From an uncultured Lachnospiraceae bacterium (GTDB lineage: Bacteria > Bacillota > Clostridia > Lachnospirales > Lachnospiraceae): DNA of 64,000 bases. The translations under genes and the position numbers were made by a program. The DNA is taken from contig CAJTLU010000004.1 in NCBI GenBank assembly GCA_910577175.1, positions 62,001 through 126,000 on the forward strand. Direction: 5' to 3'. Below are positions 1-6,522 of this stretch, piece by piece (the stretch's first letter is position 1; each line of letters opens with the position of its first letter). The notes below the pieces were generated by a model. That model had not been told where the DNA came from. It worked only from the letters and a program-made list of their open reading frames with translations, and made no database searches.

Positions 1-139
1 CATGACCGTCAGCGACTACCGCAATATAATACCTGCCATCCTCTGCCGAAAAGGAGACAGAAGAGTCTTCGCATGGATAGCCATTCTTACTATGAAAGTG
101 CCCTCTGACCGTTTCGTGAAAGGTATAAACCCGGCTCAT
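1..139 (-). CDS. PP2C-type protein phosphatase, N-terminal fragment
   Basis: Only the first 46 codons are in the window; the gene runs off the left edge. The start ATG at 139 follows an AGGAGGAG ribosome site. The visible residues show a PP2C opening: a GYPCEDSS motif followed by a strand and VVADGH, the metal-binding Asp motif of PPM phosphatases. It is the last visible gene of a minus-strand series with a vWA protein (15 bp upstream) and a Ser/Thr kinase. The phosphatase would be expected to reverse phosphorylation by that kinase. Family assignment rests on the N-terminal motif and the neighbours; the catalytic core lies outside the window. Confidence 0.72.
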   Translation of the reverse strand, partial: MSRVYTFHETVRGHFHSKNGYPCEDSSVSFSAEDGRYYIAVVADGH

Positions 140-154
140 GCCACGCTCCTCCTG

Positions 155-937
155 TTACCAGCTTCCATCATCCCAGCCGTCATTGCCCTCTGCCGACGGC
201 TCAGGTTCCTTGCTATATTCATTGTCTGCCAGATGAACCGTAACGTCAAATGGAATATGAAACTGCGCCTTTGCCTGTTTTACAACATCTTTGCCCGAGC
301 TTGCGGTCTCTGTAGTCGCCGATCTTGAATTTAACATAGAGGTTGTAACCGAAACGAACCTCATCAGTCTTTTAAATAAATCCAAATCGGTGGTCTTAAT
401 GACCGCTTCACTGTTCCCAACAATAGATGAAAGCATTTTTACATCCGGATCATCCCCCAGCGCAAAGCCGATTTTCGTACCTTTGGCAAACCAACGGTTT
501 TGGCGGAGTTCCTCCAACGCTTTCTCATAGTCGTCTGTCGCGTACCCGTCCGTCATAAAGATAATGACCGGCATCAGGGCTCCTGTCATAGAATTCAAAA
601 AAGCCTGACGCGAAAGCTTGCTGTTAAGTTCCTCCAAGGCAGAGCCGATATCGGTCAGCCCGCCTGCCTCAAGATATTCATATTCAAAATCCTCTTCCAG
701 ATCTTCTGGCCCGTTGGAGGTAACCCACTTACAGCCGGAATTAAACTCCATCACTGCTATCTTCAGTTTCGCATCTCCATTCGTTTTCGCAATCGTTTTC
801 AACGCCTCGGTACATTCCTCCATTGCATGGTTCAGAGCGCTGATTTTAGCGCCCTCCATACTGCCGGAGGTATCGAGCACATAGAACACATGGAGTTCCT
901 TGCGCGGACTTTCTGTAAGGCTGTTAATATCAGGCAT
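155..937 (-). CDS. von Willebrand factor A domain protein, TerY-like
   Basis: A 260-residue cytoplasmic protein that is mostly one vWA domain. The MIDAS metal site is complete: DTSGSM with D22, S24 and S26, T95 in GGLTDIG, and D130 in MTDG. A low-complexity acidic tail follows residue 210. No signal peptide or membrane segment is seen. The ATG is preceded by AAAGGAG. It sits between the kinase (15 bp) and the PP2C gene (15 bp), so the three are almost certainly co-transcribed. TerY-type vWA proteins with a kinase and a PP2C phosphatase form the known TerY-P triad, where the vWA protein is thought to be a metal-dependent scaffold. The role here is inferred from that arrangement. Confidence 0.85.
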   Translation of the reverse strand: MPDINSLTESPRKELHVFYVLDTSGSMEGAKISALNHAMEECTEALKTIAKTNGDAKLKIAVMEFNSGCKWVTSNGPEDLEEDFEYEYLEAGGLTDIGSALEELNSKLSRQAFLNSMTGALMPVIIFMTDGYATDDYEKALEELRQNRWFAKGTKIGFALGDDPDVKMLSSIVGNSEAVIKTTDLDLFKRLMRFVSVTTSMLNSRSATTETASSGKDVVKQAKAQFHIPFDVTVHLADNEYSKEPEPSAEGNDGWDDGSW

Positions 938-952
938 CGTGCTTCTCCTTTC

Positions 953-2251
953 TTAATTTGCTTTTATCGTGACAGACTCCTCGCCGACCTGAAAGCAAAT
1001 CCCATCCTTTAACGGAATTACTTCGTCTGGCGCCACCTTTCTCACTTCTCCTTTTGTAGTAATTGCGTTCCACCGCTTTTCACTCTTATTACGGATACCT
1101 AACGCCCCGGTTTCCTTCTTCTCTACCACCTGGGCAACGGGGGAAAGCGCGTCCTTTTCATCGCAGACGCCCAGCTGACAGCGGTAAATTCTGCTGTCCC
1201 TGATTGCCGGAATACAATATCCGCCAAGTTCCAGCCGGAACGGAATATCCGCCCTGCGCCCGCATTTTTCACACTGACACGGCTCTCCCTGCTGCGTAAA
1301 GATTTCATTGCCGCACGGACAGGCAACAATCTCGCTGCGGAATCTTGTCAGGGCATTCAGCCAGTCGATCTCTCTCGGCCTCGCAGTCGGCTTCTGGAAT
1401 GCTTTCCTGCTAAATGCCGCAAGGAAAATTTTCTGCATATAATCCGGAAGACACGGCCAGACAATGATTGAATTCTTATGCACAACAGGGTGAGGACCAT
1501 TACTCTTATCGTCCGGGTCCATGATAAAGAGCGGCTCGCTCCCATAGAGTTTTTCCTGCAGGGCAGGCGTCAGCCCCGGCACAAGGTAACGTCTGCCCTC
1601 CAAAGGATGATTCAGACAGAACAGAATATACAGAATAAGAGACATGGAAAAACGGTCGCTCAGACTATTCGGCTTATTCTTATGCAGGACAACCTCCGGC
1701 GCCCTGTAGCGCGGTTTTCCGATAATTCCGGTCTCTGTACCGTCAGGGGCAACATTGTCGTTATCACAGATGAGAACCCTTCCATTCTGCGGATGGATGA
1801 AAAAATTCCCATCGTTTAAATCCTGATAGCTGTATCCGGCATTATGGAGAATCCGGAATGCAGAAACAATCTTCAGCGCAGCATCAATGATTACACGATA
1901 GGATGAAAACCTGACATGACACAGCATATACTCCGTTACCTCATAATAACCTTCCGGACGCAGCTCCATAATATAGCCAAAGGTTCCGTCCACCCATTCG
2001 GTAATATCTAACGGCCATAGAAATTCCGGACTCGGCGTCCCGCGCATCACATTCTGCTTAATATTCTCATAGAATGCAGCCGGGTTGGCTCCCAGACTGC
2101 ATTTTTTATACCATTTTAAAGCCTTCTTCTGACCGTTATAATCAGCAATGTAAACTCCTCCCTGCCCTCCCTCGGCAAGGAACTTTTCGACTTTCACGAT
2201 CCCGCCAAAAAGAGTCTTCATGCAGAAACCATTTTCCAGTACCTCACTCAT
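953..2251 (-). CDS. Ser/Thr protein kinase with C-terminal zinc ribbon (TerY-P triad type)
   Basis: A 432-residue protein. The kinase domain spans about 18-300: glycine loop EGGQGGVY (27-34), catalytic Lys near 46 (ALKWYKK), catalytic loop YQDLNDGN with D144 and N149, a DND metal motif at 163-165 in place of DFG, and APE at 184-186. HRD is replaced by YQD, as in the lipopolysaccharide-kinase-like and TerY-P kinases, so the protein should still be active. A zinc ribbon follows (C311, C313, C325, C327, C330), then a beta-rich C-terminal segment that may be FHA-like. No membrane segment is present. It lies 52 bp after the DUF6273 gene and 15 bp before the vWA gene. Substrates are unknown; the vWA or DUF6273 protein is a reasonable candidate. 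Confidence 0.85.
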   Translation of the reverse strand: MSEVLENGFCMKTLFGGIVKVEKFLAEGGQGGVYIADYNGQKKALKWYKKCSLGANPAAFYENIKQNVMRGTPSPEFLWPLDITEWVDGTFGYIMELRPEGYYEVTEYMLCHVRFSSYRVIIDAALKIVSAFRILHNAGYSYQDLNDGNFFIHPQNGRVLICDNDNVAPDGTETGIIGKPRYRAPEVVLHKNKPNSLSDRFSMSLILYILFCLNHPLEGRRYLVPGLTPALQEKLYGSEPLFIMDPDDKSNGPHPVVHKNSIIVWPCLPDYMQKIFLAAFSRKAFQKPTARPREIDWLNALTRFRSEIVACPCGNEIFTQQGEPCQCEKCGRRADIPFRLELGGYCIPAIRDSRIYRCQLGVCDEKDALSPVAQVVEKKETGALGIRNKSEKRWNAITTKGEVRKVAPDEVIPLKDGICFQVGEESVTIKAN

Positions 2252-2303
2252 AAATTAGTCTCCTTTGCATTTCTTCTTTCGGCAATGACGCCGTTGCCAA
2301 AAC

Positions 2304-3554
2304 TCACATCGAAGCCCGGCATGTAGAGGTCGCCAATTCCAAATCCAGCCAGAAAGCAGGCCGCACAACAAGCCCGTAATAGTTTACAAGGTCGCCGGCG
2401 CGGTCAACGCGGCCATTATAGTCCACATCCGCAGCATTGTAGCTGTCAGAGCCGGATGAGCGCAGCCACCACCAGCCGTTTCCAGCATACTCTCCGTTAC
2501 TCTGGCAATATCCTCCCTGCGTCTTTGCATACGCCGTTACCTTCACACGGCGTGCAGGGTCTTCTGACTCAGGGTCAGAGCCGAAATAGTCCAATACCTC
2601 CCCGATACTAAGAAGGAATACCTTATCCTCCGTATCGTTTCCGCCATCTGCACCCTGTTTCAGGTTATCTCTATTTCTCACTCTGGTCGTCAGGATACAC
2701 TCCTGCTCCGCCTGTTGAAAGGCAGTATGGTAAAACCTCCTGTTCAGCCAGCTCCGCAATGTACAGGTTTCCCATGTAACCGCTTTACCTTCGTTGTGAT
2801 ACAGCTTTGCATCCAGCGCATATTTGCTGAGCAGCAGAAGCTTCCCGCCCTGTTGATCCAGTACCAGCCACTCGATGGCTTCCTTCCTGGTTCCAGAGGT
2901 ATCGCCCTGCTGATAGCTTCCAAAGAAAACCGTATCCCCGGCCTCCGCTCCGGAAAGCGTATCCGCCGTCCTCCCTGTAAGGGTCACACGGTGTACGGGG
3001 CGGGATGGTATAAATACTGCAGCAGAGGCAGATGTCTCCTTCCCGGTCAGGGAGACCTCGCTGACCTCCACATGGTGCAGCCCGGTCGTCCCGATGCCCT
3101 TTGTATACCGGATTGCCCCGTACAGCCCGGCACAAATCACATCTGCCCAGCTGTCTGACAGTCCCTCTTCCTCTACAAAGCAGTGCCGCAGCCTGGCAAT
3201 TTCTGCTTCCGCCGCCTCTTCCTCCTGGTCAAAGGCGCTTTTTATCCGGCTGGCATACGCCTCGTTGACGATGTTGGAAAAAATGCGGATTTCCTTCTTC
3301 AGCGCAGGCGCTATATCCATCATAACGCCGGCCAGCTGTCCCGGATTCTGCAGAATGTCCACTCCCTTGTTTAAAATTGCGCCATAGATAGCTTTATCCA
3401 GGGAATCATACTCCGAAAATCCAACCTCTCCATAGATTGAAACCGCACAGTAAGGACAGACCCTGAGCTTCCCTGGGTCTGCATCCTCAACCATCCATAT
3501 TCCCGCGCATAATTCACACCTGAGCCTCTTCACCGCCAACTTCCTCTCGCTCAC
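2304..3554 (-). CDS. Zinc-ribbon protein with C-terminal DUF6273 (C-type-lectin-like) domain
   Basis: A 416-residue protein. It opens with a zinc ribbon (C13, C16, C33, C36), followed by an alpha-helical, acidic region to about 150. A DUF6273-type domain begins near 205 (GDTVFFGSYQQGD) and ends in WWWLRSSG and VVRPAFWLDLE near the C-terminus. Between those two anchors (about residues 369-394) the chain is rich in Asp, Tyr, Asn and Arg, encoded mainly by codons ending in C or T. That is the pattern of a retroelement-diversified variable region. The start appears to be GTG at 3554, because an in-frame stop lies 15 nt upstream; no good Shine-Dalgarno is visible. It is first in the series with kinase, vWA and PP2C and probably acts with them, possibly as a sensor or effector. 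Confidence 0.75.
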   Translation of the reverse strand: MSERKLAVKRLRCELCAGIWMVEDADPGKLRVCPYCAVSIYGEVGFSEYDSLDKAIYGAILNKGVDILQNPGQLAGVMMDIAPALKKEIRIFSNIVNEAYASRIKSAFDQEEEAAEAEIARLRHCFVEEEGLSDSWADVICAGLYGAIRYTKGIGTTGLHHVEVSEVSLTGKETSASAAVFIPSRPVHRVTLTGRTADTLSGAEAGDTVFFGSYQQGDTSGTRKEAIEWLVLDQQGGKLLLLSKYALDAKLYHNEGKAVTWETCTLRSWLNRRFYHTAFQQAEQECILTTRVRNRDNLKQGADGGNDTEDKVFLLSIGEVLDYFGSDPESEDPARRVKVTAYAKTQGGYCQSNGEYAGNGWWWLRSSGSDSYNAADVDYNGRVDRAGDLVNYYGLVVRPAFWLDLELATSTCRASM

Positions 3555-3599
3555 ATCACTATAAGATTATCTTTTGATAGCTTATCTGTATTACTCCTC

Positions 3600-3680
3600 C
3601 ACTTGAAGCTCCGCATGTTACATGCCTCCTTATGTTCTCCATGGAACTTTTCAGGCTGTTGCAAAATGCGGAGCCTAAGG
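3600..3680. repeat. Short imperfect palindrome, CTTGAA/CCGCAT family
   Basis: The left end (3600-3619) matches the consensus end CACTTGAATTTCCGCATTTT at about 16 of 20 positions. The right end (3658-3680, GCAAAATGCGGAG) is its inverted partner. It fills the gap between the DUF6273 gene and ybaK and looks like a short version of the 252-bp element at 41750-42001. The match was made by eye. Confidence 0.5.
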
Positions 3681-4172
3681 CTAGCCCTGCTTCACAATGA
3701 TGTCCGCAGTCTTTGCCCTGCTTGCCTTAAGGTAGTCCTCTACCGAAAGCTTCAGCTGCAGTCCCGGCCTCCCGCCGCTGACATGCAGATACGAAAGCGC
3801 CTCTGCGGAAGCGTCGAGCACCGTAGGAAATGCTTTTTTCATACCGATGGCGGTACAGCCGCCCCGCACATAGCCGGTCACCGCAGTCAGCTCCGCAAGC
3901 GGCAAAAGCTCTACTGCCTTTTCCCCGACTGCTTTTGCCGCCGCCTTTAGGTCAAGCTCTGCCTCAATCGGTATGACAAACACATAATACGCCCTGCTCT
4001 TTGCCACCGTCACCAGCGTCTTATACACAAGCGCATGGGGAAGCCCGAGCTTATCCGCCGTCGTAACGCCGTCTACAAACTCGTCACACTCATAGCTCTG
4101 CATCTCATAGGCTATTTTCATCGAATCCAACATCCGCATCGCATTGGTCTTTACTGCCTTTTCCTTTGCCAT
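3681..4172 (-). CDS. ybaK: Cys-tRNA(Pro)/Cys-tRNA(Cys) deacylase YbaK
   Basis: A 163-residue YbaK/EbsC protein, the normal length for the family. It trans-edits tRNA(Pro) mischarged with cysteine. The catalytic-region lysine is at about 51 in VYKTLV, and the Gly-rich substrate loop is YVRGGCTAIG near 101-110. No signal peptide is present, so it is cytoplasmic. It lies 17 bp downstream of a MetRS-like synthetase gene on the same strand, so the two are probably co-transcribed and both concern tRNA charging. The 3' end abuts a short palindromic repeat. Confidence 0.92.
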   Translation of the reverse strand: MAKEKAVKTNAMRMLDSMKIAYEMQSYECDEFVDGVTTADKLGLPHALVYKTLVTVAKSRAYYVFVIPIEAELDLKAAAKAVGEKAVELLPLAELTAVTGYVRGGCTAIGMKKAFPTVLDASAEALSYLHVSGGRPGLQLKLSVEDYLKASRAKTADIIVKQG

Positions 4173-4189
4173 AGCCGCTCCTTTACCGC

Positions 4190-6280
4190 TTATTTCTCCT
4201 GTAACTCCGCCAGCTGGCTTTCATGCCGCAAAAAGAAGTCGAACCGGGGCGGTAAAAACTTTGTTGCCGTTCCCGGCGCTTCGAGTACCTCCTTCATATC
4301 AACAAACGCATAATTCCAGTCATATACCTTTTCAGAAAGTCCGACATACTCCCGCACCGTCTCACAGCCTGCCGGTGCAATCGGATGGAGTAAAAGTAAC
4401 GCGGTTTTAATCCCATAAAAGCAGTCGGTCAGAAGCTGCGTGCGGAACGCAGCGCCGTCCTCCTCCTCTGCCTTTTTGATATTGTTGGCATAATGCTTGT
4501 TCAAAAGACGGATATAGTCGTCCAGCACATATGTGATGCGGTGGAAGTCATGGTTGTACATATGACGCTCATACTCTAACACCGCCTCCTCAGACGCTTT
4601 CTTAATCTTTTCGTCCACCTCACCGAGCGGTATCACGGAATCGTTGTACTTCTGCACCGTATACAGGCAGGAACGTACAATCCGGTTAAACACATTCGTC
4701 AGAAGGTTCCCTTCCTTTAATACCGGGTCAGCGCCCTCTCTTTCTGCCTCCGGCAGATAAACCTGCGGCTTAAAGCCCGAGCTCTTCGTGGACAGCCCGA
4801 GGCTTAAGAAGTGCATTCTGAGCTGCTCCGGCGTATAATAGCTTAACAGCTCCTGCGCCATCGGCGGCTTAATGTCCGAGCTGGAGCTTGCCTTTTTATC
4901 CATAAACAGGATATGCCGGTTCGCTACAAGCTGCGGAAGCTTCTTATAGTCAATCTTTACCGGCTCGCCTGCCGGTGTATCTGCCGCGGCAAACATTGCC
5001 ATTTCCGCAATGCCATAAAAGTAAATGTTATCCTCGCCGATAAACTGGTACACCTTTGCGTCGCCGCCCATCCACCAGTCCTTCCAACCGGCCGGGTCTT
5101 TTCCGCGCTCCTCCAGACACGCCTTCGTAAAGGAAATCGGCGCCCACAGAGACTCCGGCCATACCCAGAAAGTCAGCCCTTTATGCCCCTCACATTCCGG
5201 CACCGGAACACCCCACTCGATGTTGCCGGACAGACGGAACGGCACCAGGGTCTTGCCGGTACGGTAGAACAGGTTCCGTGCTGAAAGCACCTCCCTTGCC
5301 TTATCCCGCTCGTCAAGGCTTGCAAATACAAACGTCACGGACGGCTTCTTTTCCTCGTCGATGACCTCATGCGCCGGAAACGCCGCCGTCAGCTCCGCAA
5401 GCCCTGCCGCATACGCTGCATCGAACGCCTCCTTCTCCGGTACACCCTCCCCGGTATAGGTCTTCGGATTCGTTGCAATCTGCTTTTTCTGCACATAAAT
5501 GACCGGTTTCTTTAAAAACTCCTCAATGGTGTTTAAAATATACTTCCGGGTGTTTGTGTTGGCACGCAGCTCATTGATGTACTCCTGCATCGCGTCCGTA
5601 AAGTTTTCCAAAGAAAAATACCAGTTTTTTACTTCGATAATCTCCGGCGTTTTTCCGGACAACATACTCTTTGGCTCGATTAACTCCGAAGGCATGTACT
5701 GGTGTCCGAGGTCGCACTCGTCCGCATAGCCCTTTTCGGAGCAGCACCCTTCAATCGGACACTTTCCCACGACCTGTCTTCCATTTAGAAGCACCTTAAA
5801 CTCCGGGTCATAAAACTGCGGCGTCGACATCATCTTTAACTGTCCCTGCTCATAAAGCGCTTCAAACAGTTCCTTTGAGGACTCTGTATGAAACTCGCTT
5901 CCGCGGTAGAGTGCTGATGCCCCGTAATAGTCCGGCTTAATTTCATACGCATCCAGCGTCCTCTTCTGGGACTTGTGATTCTTCTCTACATAATCCTGAA
6001 TCGTCATATCCTCCGGAAGCACGCCGCTTTCCTGCTGCTTGCGGAAGCCCTCTAAAATCGGAGAGCCGTAGCAGTCAGTTCCCGATACAAAAATTACATT
6101 TTCCGCACCGATGCGGTCACGCATAAAGCGTGCAAAGGTATCGGCATGCACAAACATACCTCCCACATGACCGAAATGCAGCTCTTTATTTCCATACGGC
6201 ATCCCGGCGGTAATCACTGCCTTTTTCGGAAACGCCGGACGTCCCTCCGGCTTTCTGAACTCTTTTCCTTTTTCGCCCAT
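4190..6280 (-). CDS. metG: Methionyl-tRNA synthetase-like class I tRNA ligase
   Basis: A 696-residue class I aminoacyl-tRNA synthetase of the MetG family. The Rossmann signature is HFGH in MPYGNKELHFGHVGG (HIGH motif), and a Cys-rich knuckle near 175-190 (CPIEGCC...ECDLGH) resembles the MetRS zinc knuckle. The C-terminal part has the MetRS-type helical anticodon domain (NLLTNVFNRIVRSCLY onward). Two features differ from canonical MetRS: the KMSKS loop reads KASSSS, and the usual TDEHG is TDCYGSP. There is also an insertion around 270-330. It could be the cell's MetRS or a second, divergent paralogue with altered activity. The ATG follows AGGAG. It lies between leuS and ybaK. Confidence 0.75.
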   Translation of the reverse strand: MGEKGKEFRKPEGRPAFPKKAVITAGMPYGNKELHFGHVGGMFVHADTFARFMRDRIGAENVIFVSGTDCYGSPILEGFRKQQESGVLPEDMTIQDYVEKNHKSQKRTLDAYEIKPDYYGASALYRGSEFHTESSKELFEALYEQGQLKMMSTPQFYDPEFKVLLNGRQVVGKCPIEGCCSEKGYADECDLGHQYMPSELIEPKSMLSGKTPEIIEVKNWYFSLENFTDAMQEYINELRANTNTRKYILNTIEEFLKKPVIYVQKKQIATNPKTYTGEGVPEKEAFDAAYAAGLAELTAAFPAHEVIDEEKKPSVTFVFASLDERDKAREVLSARNLFYRTGKTLVPFRLSGNIEWGVPVPECEGHKGLTFWVWPESLWAPISFTKACLEERGKDPAGWKDWWMGGDAKVYQFIGEDNIYFYGIAEMAMFAAADTPAGEPVKIDYKKLPQLVANRHILFMDKKASSSSDIKPPMAQELLSYYTPEQLRMHFLSLGLSTKSSGFKPQVYLPEAEREGADPVLKEGNLLTNVFNRIVRSCLYTVQKYNDSVIPLGEVDEKIKKASEEAVLEYERHMYNHDFHRITYVLDDYIRLLNKHYANNIKKAEEEDGAAFRTQLLTDCFYGIKTALLLLHPIAPAGCETVREYVGLSEKVYDWNYAFVDMKEVLEAPGTATKFLPPRFDFFLRHESQLAELQEK

Positions 6281-6330
6281 AAATTATCTCCTGTCAATTC
6301 CCGGTATTGATTTTATACAGATTATTTTAT

Positions 6331-6522
6331 GTTACTATTCACAGCATCCCACCCCATGCGCACTCGTCGCCCTTACGGGCTCCAGTCCCGCTCCTTGCGG
6401 AGCTAAGCCTGCTTATGTGGGTGGGTGACTGCTTCACAGACCTGATATGGTTTCACAGACTGTTGCTTACATACAAGCATGACGCACCTGTCTGTGAAAC
6501 CATATTGGCTGTGAATAGTAAC
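6331..6522. repeat. 192-bp structured inverted-repeat element between leuS and metG
   Basis: The outer arms are a perfect 15-bp inverted repeat: 6331-6345 (GTTACTATTCACAGC) and 6508-6522. A second perfect 16-bp pair lies inside: 6445-6460 (ATATGGTTTCACAGAC) and 6490-6505. Smaller hairpins GCCC-ttac-GGGC and CTCC-ttgc-GGAG sit in the left half. The whole stretch could fold into a branched cruciform or RNA. The right arm ends at the last base of the leuS stop codon. There is no open reading frame or U-run, so it resembles a small mobile palindromic element more than a terminator. Confidence 0.7.

Noticed and set aside
1..3554. A complete diversity-generating retroelement
   Set aside because: Only the possible variable region is seen. 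No reverse transcriptase, accessory protein or template repeat is present in the window.
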